From positions 62,001 through 126,000 of the forward strand of contig CACAZM010000002.1 of NCBI GenBank assembly GCA_902536935.1: a stretch of 64,000 nucleotides of DNA. The letters are read 5' to 3'. Below the pieces are notes generated by a model. That model was not told the origin of the DNA. It saw only the letters and a list, made by a program, of their open reading frames with translations, and searched no databases. Source of the DNA: an uncultured Bacteroidota bacterium. GTDB lineage: Bacteria > Bacteroidota > Bacteroidia > Flavobacteriales > Flavobacteriaceae. A program made the position numbers and the translations under genes. Position 1 is the stretch's first letter, and each line of letters begins with the position of its first letter. Positions 42,154 through 50,815 of this stretch are shown here, one piece after another.

Positions 42154-42894
42154 CTATATTGTATACACATAGACAACCCCAGCAATAAGACCTCCGACAA
42201 TTGGCGCCATAGCTGGAATCCAAGCATACGACCAATCTGGTTTTGCTTTTTTACCTCTTAGCAAGGTGTATATGATTCTAGGGCCTAGATCCCGAGCGGG
42301 ATTAATCGCATATCCTGTTGTTCCACCTAACGACATTCCCAGCCCCCAAACCAATATACCGACAGGGAGTGACTCCATAGACCCTATTCCATATTGTAAG
42401 GTTTCGATGCCTTCAATTTTTATAGTTGGCTTGGCAATAAAAAAAATCAAAAACACTAGAAAAAAACTAGCAACAAATTCACTAAAAAAGTTGTTTTTAA
42501 AGTTTCTGATTGCGGGAGTTGTTGAGAAACATTTTTTTATGGTTATTTCATTTTCTGTTGCTTTGATGTGATCGATGTAGAAAATATAAACTATAACGGA
42601 TGCAAAAATAGATCCAAGAATTTGAGTAATTATATATACGGGTACTAGAGACCAAGCAAATTTATTTGATATCGCCATACCAAGAGTTACAGCAGGGTTG
42701 AGGTGAGCACCGCTAAACTGACCAGCTACAATTACGCCAAAAAAAACTGCAAATCCCCACGCCGAAGTCAGTAGCATCCATTTGCTTCCCTCATTATTTG
42801 CATAAGTATTTTTAAGGTTGAGATTGGCAACAACACCCAATCCCAGCGACATCATAGTTAATGTACCAATAAACTCTGCAATAATTGAATTCAT
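42154..42894 (-). CDS. MIP-family aquaporin / glycerol facilitator
   Basis: Two NPA boxes: GAHLNPAVTLG and GYAINPARDLGPR. Confidence 0.95.
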   Translation of the reverse strand: MNSIIAEFIGTLTMMSLGLGVVANLNLKNTYANNEGSKWMLLTSAWGFAVFFGVIVAGQFSGAHLNPAVTLGMAISNKFAWSLVPVYIITQILGSIFASVIVYIFYIDHIKATENEITIKKCFSTTPAIRNFKNNFFSEFVASFFLVFLIFFIAKPTIKIEGIETLQYGIGSMESLPVGILVWGLGMSLGGTTGYAINPARDLGPRIIYTLLRGKKAKPDWSYAWIPAMAPIVGGLIAGVVYVYTI

Positions 42895-42969
42895 TAATAA
42901 TTCAAAATTAGCTTAAATAATAGAATTGATTGTTACTTTAATATTATTTATCTTAACAAAAAAGAACAA

Positions 42970-44268
42970 ATGAAAACCAACGAAAATAATAAAACTGCGA
43001 TTGCCATTATCGCTGGACTTTTTTTTATTTTTGGATTTATCACTTGGGTCAACGGGGCTTTGATTCCATTTATGAAGACCATTAATGAGCTAACAGAGGC
43101 ACAGTCCTATCTTGTTGCTTCCGCGTCCTATATATCATTTGTAGTTATGGCACTTCCTGCCTCATACCTACTTCATAAAGTGGGTTTTAAAATGGGCATG
43201 TCTATCGGGCTCTTTATTATGGCTATCGGTGCACTTGTATTTATTCCAGCTGCTGAAGCCCGTACCTACTGGATGTTCTTGACGGGGATTTTTATACAAG
43301 GTACGGGAATGACCATATTGCAAACCGCTGCTAATCCATACATCACCATACTTGGCCCCATAGAAAGTGGTGCCCAACGCATTGCTATTATGGGGATTGC
43401 AAATAAGGTTGCGGGTGCTTTGGGATCACTTATTTTTGGAGCGATTCTTCTCAAAGGGATTGATAAAGTCAAGGCCCAACTCGACAGAGTTTCTGTTAGC
43501 GAAAAAGCAACACTTTTAGATCAAATGGCCGACAGTGTTTTCACACCTTATGTGATTATGGCTATTGTTTTATTTGTGCTTGGTCTTTTGATGCGGAAAG
43601 CACCTTTACCCAATGTAGAGGCAGCCATAGATACAAATACACAGTCAGATGAGGTATCTGAAAAAACAATATTTCAATACCCACACTTATGGGTTGGGAT
43701 ACTGACCTTATTTGTGTATGTTGGTGCTGAAGTTATTGCTGGAGATTCTATCATAGCTTACGGAATTGCTCTTGGAATTTCGGCCTCAACGGCTAAGTTT
43801 TTTACCACGTTCACACTCATGGCTATGGTAGCATCTTATGCCCTTGGTGTAGTTTTGATCCCAAAGTATATCAGCCAACAAAAAGCATTACAAATCAGTG
43901 CTCTCTTGGGTATCGTTTTTAGTGTCTTGATCTTAATTACAGATGGCTTTACATCTGTTTTGTTTGTTGCTGCTTTAGGAATTGCCAATGCTTTAGTTTG
44001 GCCTGCAGTCTGGCCACTTACTCTTGAGGGTCTTGGTAAACACACCAAAACGGCATCTGCTTTATTGATCATGGCAATCGCTGGAGGAGCAATTATTCCA
44101 CCACTTTACGGACGATTGGTAGACCTAGGCAAGGAAACACTAGTGCAGTCAGGACTTTCATCAACTGATGCCTTGGCCACCTCTGCACAAGAGAGCTATT
44201 ATATTCTGATTCCGTGCTATCTAATCATTTTTGGTTTTGCGATTTTTGCAAAACAATTACGAAACTAA
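42970..44268 (+). CDS. FucP-like sugar MFS transporter
   Basis: FFIFGFITWVNGALIPFMKTINELT; GTGMTILQTAANPYITILGP. Confidence 0.93.
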   Translation: MKTNENNKTAIAIIAGLFFIFGFITWVNGALIPFMKTINELTEAQSYLVASASYISFVVMALPASYLLHKVGFKMGMSIGLFIMAIGALVFIPAAEARTYWMFLTGIFIQGTGMTILQTAANPYITILGPIESGAQRIAIMGIANKVAGALGSLIFGAILLKGIDKVKAQLDRVSVSEKATLLDQMADSVFTPYVIMAIVLFVLGLLMRKAPLPNVEAAIDTNTQSDEVSEKTIFQYPHLWVGILTLFVYVGAEVIAGDSIIAYGIALGISASTAKFFTTFTLMAMVASYALGVVLIPKYISQQKALQISALLGIVFSVLILITDGFTSVLFVAALGIANALVWPAVWPLTLEGLGKHTKTASALLIMAIAGGAIIPPLYGRLVDLGKETLVQSGLSSTDALATSAQESYYILIPCYLIIFGFAIFAKQLRN

Positions 44269-44283
44269 TTCATCATTTCAATT

Positions 44284-44520
44284 ATGAAAAACACCTATTG
44301 GAAGAAAAACATTCGCTACATCACGATTTTGCTAAGTCTATGGTTTATCGTCTCCTTTGGCTGCGGGATATTATTTGTAGAGCAGTTAAACACGATTCAA
44401 ATTGGGGGATTTAAACTCGGCTTTTGGTTTGCCCAGCAAGGGTCTATTTTTGGCTTTGTTGCCATTATTTTCACATACATCTACCTTATGAACAAACTCG
44501 ATCAAACCCAAAACAAATAA
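44284..44520 (+). CDS. DUF4212 small membrane protein (symporter partner)
   Basis: YWKKNIRYITILLSLWFIVSFGCGILFVEQLN...GFKLGFWFAQQGSIFGFVAIIFTYIYLMNKLD; right before an SSS-family symporter. Confidence 0.92.
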   Translation: MKNTYWKKNIRYITILLSLWFIVSFGCGILFVEQLNTIQIGGFKLGFWFAQQGSIFGFVAIIFTYIYLMNKLDQTQNK

Positions 44521-44523
44521 GCG

Positions 44524-46185
44524 ATGGATCTTCAGTATTGGATATGGATAGCAGTTGGCCTTAGTTTTTCCTTGTATATCGGCATTGCGATTTGGTCGCG
44601 TGCTGGCTCCACAAAAGATTTTTATGTCGCAGGCGAAGGGGTTCACCCCATTGCCAATGGGATGGCAACGGCAGCTGACTGGATGTCGGCAGCATCGTTT
44701 ATATCCATGGCAGGGATTATCTCCTTTGGCGGATATGATGGTTCAGTGTATCTCATGGGTTGGACAGGAGGTTATGTACTACTGGCCTTACTCCTTGCGC
44801 CATACCTACGAAAATTTGGTAAGTTTACAGTACCTGACTTTATAGGTGACAGGTATTACTCCAACACCGCCCGATCAGTAGCTGTGTTTTGTGCACTGAT
44901 TGTTTCCTTTACTTATATCGCCGGACAGATGCGTGGGGTAGGAGTAGTGTTTTCTAGATACCTAGAAGTAGACATTATAACAGGCGTACTAATCGGTATG
45001 GGAATTGTATTGTTCTATGCAGTACTGGGCGGCATGAAAGGAATCACCTACACCCAAGTGGCGCAGTACTGCGTATTGATCTTTGCCTTTATGGTGCCAG
45101 CGATTTACATCTCATTTCTAGTAACAGGCAATGTGATTCCACAGCTGGGATTTGGATCTAGTGGCGCAGATGGCGTATATCTTTTGGACAAGCTCGATGG
45201 CTTACATAGAGAACTTGGATTTCATGAATACACCTCAGGGAGTAAATCTATGCTAGATGTGTTTTGCATCACCATGGCACTGATGGTTGGAACCGCAGGG
45301 CTACCACACGTGATTGTGCGCTTCTTCACTGTTAAGAAAGTCAGCGATGCACGAAAGTCAGCTGGCTGGGCACTGTTGTTTATTGCCATTCTCTACACCA
45401 CAGCACCTGCCATTGCAGTGTTTTCAAGAACCAACCTTATAGAGACGGTAAGCAACCAACCCTACAAGGAGATGCCAGAGTGGTTTGACAAATGGGAGAC
45501 CACGGGCCTACTTGGCTTTACAGACAAAAACGATGATGGATTGATTCAATACACGGCCGACACCACAACCAACGAACTGACAGTTGATGCAGACATCATG
45601 GTGCTTGCCAACCCAGAGATTGCACAGCTTCCCAACTGGGTGATTGCTCTTTTAGCAGCAGGGGCACTGGCAGCGGCACTGTCCACAGCAGCAGGACTCT
45701 TATTAGTAATCTCATCGGCAGTATCACATGATCTTCTCAAAAAAATGGTGATGCCCAATATCTCTGAAAAAGGAGAACTGATCGCAGCCCGAATCGCTGC
45801 AACAGGAGCGGTATGTCTGGCAGGTTACTTTGGCATCAACCCACCTGGCTTTGTAGCAGCTACGGTTGCCTTGGCATTTGGGCTGGCAGCCTCATCATTC
45901 TTCCCAGCCATTCTACTTGGAATATTCTCCAAAAGCATCAACAAAGAAGGAGCGATTAGTGGTATGCTGGTGGGGGTAACGCTAATGCTGTTCTATATGC
46001 TCAAGTTTAAGTTTGGATGGTTTGGGGGAGGCACCAAGTCCGATTGGTGGTTTGGGATATCACCAGAGGGCTTTGGAAGCATTGCGATGATTGCCAATTT
46101 TGCTGTCACCTTTATCATAAGTAGCAGAACCCCAGCACCAAGCAAAAACATACAGGAGCTGGTGGCTAATATTCGAAAGCCCTAA
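44524..46185 (+). CDS. Sodium:solute symporter (SSS family, ActP-like)
   Basis: FYVAGEGVHPIANGMATAADWMSAASFISMAGIISFGGYDG; AALSTAAGLLLVISSAVSHD. Confidence 0.94.
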   Translation: MDLQYWIWIAVGLSFSLYIGIAIWSRAGSTKDFYVAGEGVHPIANGMATAADWMSAASFISMAGIISFGGYDGSVYLMGWTGGYVLLALLLAPYLRKFGKFTVPDFIGDRYYSNTARSVAVFCALIVSFTYIAGQMRGVGVVFSRYLEVDIITGVLIGMGIVLFYAVLGGMKGITYTQVAQYCVLIFAFMVPAIYISFLVTGNVIPQLGFGSSGADGVYLLDKLDGLHRELGFHEYTSGSKSMLDVFCITMALMVGTAGLPHVIVRFFTVKKVSDARKSAGWALLFIAILYTTAPAIAVFSRTNLIETVSNQPYKEMPEWFDKWETTGLLGFTDKNDDGLIQYTADTTTNELTVDADIMVLANPEIAQLPNWVIALLAAGALAAALSTAAGLLLVISSAVSHDLLKKMVMPNISEKGELIAARIAATGAVCLAGYFGINPPGFVAATVALAFGLAASSFFPAILLGIFSKSINKEGAISGMLVGVTLMLFYMLKFKFGWFGGGTKSDWWFGISPEGFGSIAMIANFAVTFIISSRTPAPSKNIQELVANIRKP

Positions 46186-46224
46186 AAAAATCCGGATTTA
46201 CCAGGTCATTTAATAGTGTCCACT

Positions 46225-46253
46225 AATTCAAATTAGCGTATATAATTTGAATT
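46225..46253. repeat. Inverted repeat AATTCAAATT-N9-AATTTGAATT
   Basis: 10-bp perfect arms at 46225-46234 and 46244-46253. Confidence 0.6.
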
Positions 46254-46350
46254 AAAATCAGCATCAATTCGAACTATATACTAACTAGTGTTCAGGTTCA
46301 AGCTTAAGTCTAAATTTTTGGAATTAACTTTATATAATTGTTTTTAATAA

Positions 46351-46372
46351 AAGCCTGGATAATTCCAGGCTT
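46351..46372. terminator. Hairpin aagcctgga-taat-tccaggctt, weak terminator-like
   Basis: Perfect 9-bp stem, 166 nt after the symporter; weak T-tract. Confidence 0.5.
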
Positions 46373-46381
46373 ATATGATGC

Positions 46382-46813
46382 AAAAAAATAAATATTATTG
46401 CTTTATTAGTTTTACTGATATCGAGCTATTGAGTCTTGCTAAATAAACCCCACGCTCAAGTTGTTCTATTTCAATTTATTAAAGATGTTGCCATTGATTG
46501 GGACGCATCGGTGTACCTAGAGGCTGAACCAGGTGAATATATTACAATTGATAGAAAAGAAAAAAATGGCGAACATTGGTTTATTGGGAATAGTAATGGG
46601 GAATTAGAGCGAAACTCTGAAATCGATCTATCTTTTTTGGATGGCTCAAAAACATATCTCGCAAGAATTTACCGAGATGCTAAGTATGCAGACTACAAAA
46701 CAAATCCACAGTCCTATACAATCGAATCAAAAGAAGTAACAAAGCAAACAACTTTACAAATCAAAACAGTAGCTGCCGGGGGATATGCAATCAGTATAGA
46801 GCCTGTTAATTAA
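46382..46813 (+). pseudogene. Internally deleted GH97 glycoside hydrolase remnant
   Basis: Same frame reads KKINIIALLVLLISSY* (signal-like) then VLLNKPHAQVVLFQFIKDVAIDWDASVYLEAEPGEYITIDRKEKNGEHWFIG...AGGYAISIEPVN, matching the C-terminal domain of GH97 enzymes. Confidence 0.8.
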
Positions 46814-46861
46814 AGGTTTATGTAATAGTTATTTGCGTTTTATTTTTTGAAATGACTAATT

Positions 46862-47356
46862 TCATTTTCTGTTGAGCAAATAATAACCTACACAAATCGA
46901 AAGGATTGACAAGCCAAAGTAGAGGATGTCAGTTGTAGATGAAAAACTCTCGGAATACTTCAGTATTTTCTCAAAAAACTTAACTATTAAAACAATAATA
47001 ATGACCTTAATTATTTTGTTTTTTAATTGATCCAAATCTCGTATAATTAAGGTTGACTCTTTGAATTTCGAGTGAGTAAAATCAATTTCACTAACAAAAA
47101 GTTCATATATACCAAAGCCAAAAATTAACAATACTATTGCAATTAAAAATAAATCAATAGAAGAAATTATTTTGAAAAGTAGTTCATTGTTTTTAGAAAT
47201 AGAGGAGTCAATAAGTGGATTGTAAAATAGAATTGCTTCAATAATTTCCCAACTACCAAGAAACATAAGATAAACGGAAGAGATAATTGAAAGTATAACG
47301 GCTAATAATGTCACGTATCGAACGTTCCATAAAATTTTTTCTAATCGTTTGTTCAT
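46862..47356 (-). CDS. YqhA / UPF0114-like membrane protein
   Basis: LEKILWNVRYVTLLAVILSIISSVYLMFLGSWEI; DLFLIAIVLLIFGFGIYELFVSEID; LIIRDLDQLKNKIIKVIIIVLIVKFFEKIL. Confidence 0.8.
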   Translation of the reverse strand: MNKRLEKILWNVRYVTLLAVILSIISSVYLMFLGSWEIIEAILFYNPLIDSSISKNNELLFKIISSIDLFLIAIVLLIFGFGIYELFVSEIDFTHSKFKESTLIIRDLDQLKNKIIKVIIIVLIVKFFEKILKYSESFSSTTDILYFGLSILSICVGYYLLNRK

Positions 47357-47411
47357 AGTAGAAAGATAGCTATAATAATTATTGTGTTTTTCATATAATT
47401 ACAAAAATAAA

Positions 47412-47445
47412 AAAACGGTTAACTAGAGAACAGTTTAACCGTTTT
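47412..47445 (-). terminator. Rho-independent terminator downstream of galE
   Basis: Arms aaaacggttaa / ttaaccgtttt (11 bp); T-rich tract on the minus strand. Confidence 0.75.
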
Positions 47446-47543
47446 ATTGTTTTATTAGTCCCAATTGGTCTGTTTTCGAAACAGAACTTAGTTATCTTAA
47501 AAAATTCATGTGATTATGTTATTAAATATGCGTTGTAATAAAA

Positions 47544-48566
47544 TTACTTTAGAAATTTCATGGCTTTCTTTTCCCATTCCCACGCAGAAGCTACCGCTTC
47601 GTCAAGGCTCCTTTTTGTCTTCCAACCTAATATATTGTTGGCTTTAGTAGTATCTGCGTAAGCCGCTATCACGTCTCCCTCGCGACGCGCCCCTATTTTG
47701 TATGATAATTTTTTTCCTGAAATACGCTCAAAACTTTGAATCACTTCTAGGACACTACTCCCTTTCCCTGTGCCTAAATTAAACACTTCATAAGCATCAT
47801 TGCTTTTGCCTTCTAATACACGTTCAAGGGCGACCACGTGTGCTTCAGCCAAATCCATTACATGGATGTAATCACGAATATTTGTTCCATCAGCGGTAGG
47901 GTAGTCGTTACCAAAAACGGTTAGCTCAGGGAATATACCGGCTGCGGTTTGTGTAATAATGGGCACCAAATTTTGCGGTCTGCCAAGTGGTAATTCACCA
48001 ATCGCTATAGAAGAATGCGCCCCAATAGGATTAAAATACCGCAACGAAATCACACGAAATCCATCTATCGCATGTACAGTGTCCGATAAGATTTCTTCTC
48101 CTATCTGTTTGGTGTTCCCATAGGGTGACTTAGCACTTTGTATAGGTGTATTTTCGGTAATAGGTAATTCTTTGGCTTCGCCATAAACGGTACAGGACGA
48201 GCTGAAAATAAAAGGGATAGGAGAGGTGGCTTTTTCCACTTCTGCCAATAAGTTTAGCAGTGAACCTAAGTTGTTCTGGTAGTAGGCAACTGGTTTTTGT
48301 ATACTTTCACCAACTGCCTTGAATGCAGCAAAATGAATGATGCCTTTTATTTTATGTTTTTGGAATAAGGAACTTAAAGCTATGCTATTTTGAAGATTCA
48401 TTTCCTCAAAAAGCGGACGAATGCCACTTGAGGCTTCTATACCATCTATTACATCAATTGATGAGTTAGACAAATCATCCACAATGACGACGTCATACCC
48501 ATTTTCTTGTAGTGCAACTACAGTATGTGAACCAATAAATCCTAATCCTCCTGTAACTAAAATCAT
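47544..48566 (-). CDS. galE: UDP-glucose 4-epimerase
   Basis: MILVTGGLGFIGSHTVVALQENGYDVVIVDDLSNSS; SSSCTVYGEAKELPITE; SPYGNTKQIGEEIL. Confidence 0.96.
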   Translation of the reverse strand: MILVTGGLGFIGSHTVVALQENGYDVVIVDDLSNSSIDVIDGIEASSGIRPLFEEMNLQNSIALSSLFQKHKIKGIIHFAAFKAVGESIQKPVAYYQNNLGSLLNLLAEVEKATSPIPFIFSSSCTVYGEAKELPITENTPIQSAKSPYGNTKQIGEEILSDTVHAIDGFRVISLRYFNPIGAHSSIAIGELPLGRPQNLVPIITQTAAGIFPELTVFGNDYPTADGTNIRDYIHVMDLAEAHVVALERVLEGKSNDAYEVFNLGTGKGSSVLEVIQSFERISGKKLSYKIGARREGDVIAAYADTTKANNILGWKTKRSLDEAVASAWEWEKKAMKFLK

Positions 48567-48756
48567 AATTTAATCATTTGCCAATTGTTGGTAACAGATG
48601 CTCCATTCAATGTTAAATCTTTCATTTGAGTCCCAATTTATCTGTCTTCGATAGAAATACTGGATTTTTTAATTAATTTCATTCGCTTTAATGGAAGAAT
48701 ATATCCTAAAACTATAAATCTACAGAAAAATGATTTTAGAACATTCTGTGGACATA

Positions 48757-49085
48757 TTAAATAGAGTTTCTGCTAATTAATTTAATTTCATTTTCAATTA
48801 ATGTTCAATTATTACCGCAAGTTTTTTTACCCATAATTGAAAAATTAGTAGAAATTATTGTAATTACTACTTCAATAATTTTTTTTATGAAGATTCATTA
48901 AATGAAATTATACCTATATCTCTTTTAATTTTAAATTTTTTCTCTTTTACTTGCTTAATAATCGAAATAAGTGAGGAATCGTCCAATGCAATATAAACAT
49001 AGTTTTGGCGGACGCTTATATCATCTTTGGAGTATAAAATTTTAAATGGTTTTTCATATTCTTTACAATACCTTATAAATCCCCA
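48757..49085 (-). pseudogene. C-terminal remnant of a GntR/LacI-type sugar-responsive regulator
   Basis: Minus strand: GFIRYCKEYEKPFKILYSKDDISVRQNYVYIALDDSSLISIIKQVKEKKFKIKRDIGIISFNESS* / frameshift / KKIIEVVITIISTNFSIMGKKTCGNN*TLIENEIKLISRNSI*. Stops and a frameshift interrupt it. Confidence 0.75.
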
Positions 49086-49100
49086 CAGATTGTGGGGATT
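49078..49100 (-). terminator. Hairpin terminator after susD
   Basis: aatccccaca-gat-tgtggggatt, 10-bp stem, 30 nt after the susD stop. Confidence 0.75.
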
Positions 49101-49129
49101 TGATCAAATTCGTTTTAAATGGTTAAATC

Positions 49130-50797
49130 TTATTCGTACCCTTCATTTTGTACCAATTTAGAATTTATTTGTAATTCCGAGGCAGGGATTGGCCATCTGA
49201 TCTCGTTAGGTGTATATTGCGGTTGCGGATTTCCGCTATTTGACCAAATGGGTTGAGAGGAGTTAATTGCCTCATAATAAACTCCATTTCGAACAAGATC
49301 ATTTCTTCTCCACCCTTCAAAGCACAGTTCTTTTCTGCGTTCACTCAAGATTTCATCTTTGTTGTGTTGCTGGGTTCCAACAACCAAATCTGCTGCTACT
49401 CCAGTTTTGACTTCATCAGGCCAAACTCGTGCGCGAGCCCTTAATAAGTTGATTGTCATATCTGCATCAGCCTGTGTGAGTTTATTTTGACCGTTTAAAG
49501 CCTCTGCATACATCAATAAAACATCAGCATAGCGAATATAAATTTCATCCACTGGGGTATCACTTCCCCAATCACTTGGACGAATATTATGCCATTTCCA
49601 TGGCTTCCATGCTCCTTTTCCTAATCTCCTTGCCTGACCGTAGATAGTTTGACCTCTATCTCCAAACATCCCGTCCTCTGGCCAATTGTTAATCCATTGT
49701 GATTGATTCACATTGGTTTTTGCAATGTTATTTCTGGAGCGAATGTCAAGGTCTTCGTATGGTTGTGCAAAAGCATGATTGTTTCTGGGGAGTCCACCCT
49801 TTCCATTAGATGAAGTCCAATTGCCAGTATTTCCTGGTCCAGTAGCCGGGCCTGCTAACTCCCAATTTACATACCACATATTTCCATTAGCTGAACCATT
49901 TGAAACCGATCCTAAAGGGCCATACAGCGTACCCACTGCACTTCCTTGATCCATTCCAGGTCCATCAAAGCCAAAAGAAAAAATAATTTCTTCATTTTGC
50001 TCATTGTCGACTTTGAAAATATTAGGGTAATAGTCAATTAAATCATATACTCCACTTTCGATAACATCTTTTAGCTCTGATTCGGCTTTGACAAAATAGC
50101 TAGGGTCGTTAATTGGGTGACCAGTCATTTGAAGGTACACACGACCTAGAACAGCTTGTGCTGCTCCTCTTGTAACACGTCCTCCGCCTTGTTTTGCTTC
50201 TAAATTATCTTTCACGAAAAGTAAGTCTTCTTCTATGAACTTATAAACATCCAAAGGCGTTGACTGTGGGACTTCCAGGTTTTCCAAAGAGGTTGTTTCA
50301 TTTTTTATCAGAGGAATGTTCTCCCATGAACAAACTAAAGCAAAATTGATAATTGCTCTTAAGAAACGTGCCTGAGCTACAAGCTTATTTTTATCATCAT
50401 CATCAATTTGATCTTCAGACATAGCACCTACTCTGTCAATGACGCTGTTGACTTTGTTTAGATTCACATACATATTCTCCCAAATATCCCGTATTATGAT
50501 GTCTGACGGAGATACAGTATGAAGATATATGGGTTTAAACTTACTCCATCCCGGAGATACAATTTCATCAACAGCCATAACACCCCAAATGTTTAACCAG
50601 CCTGTTTGGAAGTTTGACATTAATGCGTTCCTTGCTGCATCATATGCACCAACGGTGTAAATCTCTGCACCTGCCTTATCGGTTAGTAAAGCAGCTGGAT
50701 CTATAATACTTGTTGGATTTTCCTGTAGAAAATCTTCTTGACACCCTAAAAACAACAGTCCAAATATGAAATATCTTAATGTTTTTATATTTTTCAT
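49130..50797 (-). CDS. susD: SusD/RagB-family outer-membrane glycan-binding lipoprotein
   Basis: Lipoprotein signal LLFLGCQEDFL; NPTSIIDPAALLTDKAGAEIYTVGAYDA; RYADVLLMYAEALN; LSERRKELCFEGWRRNDLVR. Confidence 0.96.
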   Translation of the reverse strand: MKNIKTLRYFIFGLLFLGCQEDFLQENPTSIIDPAALLTDKAGAEIYTVGAYDAARNALMSNFQTGWLNIWGVMAVDEIVSPGWSKFKPIYLHTVSPSDIIIRDIWENMYVNLNKVNSVIDRVGAMSEDQIDDDDKNKLVAQARFLRAIINFALVCSWENIPLIKNETTSLENLEVPQSTPLDVYKFIEEDLLFVKDNLEAKQGGGRVTRGAAQAVLGRVYLQMTGHPINDPSYFVKAESELKDVIESGVYDLIDYYPNIFKVDNEQNEEIIFSFGFDGPGMDQGSAVGTLYGPLGSVSNGSANGNMWYVNWELAGPATGPGNTGNWTSSNGKGGLPRNNHAFAQPYEDLDIRSRNNIAKTNVNQSQWINNWPEDGMFGDRGQTIYGQARRLGKGAWKPWKWHNIRPSDWGSDTPVDEIYIRYADVLLMYAEALNGQNKLTQADADMTINLLRARARVWPDEVKTGVAADLVVGTQQHNKDEILSERRKELCFEGWRRNDLVRNGVYYEAINSSQPIWSNSGNPQPQYTPNEIRWPIPASELQINSKLVQNEGYE

Positions 50798-50815
50798 TTT
50801 ATTAAAATTTATAAA

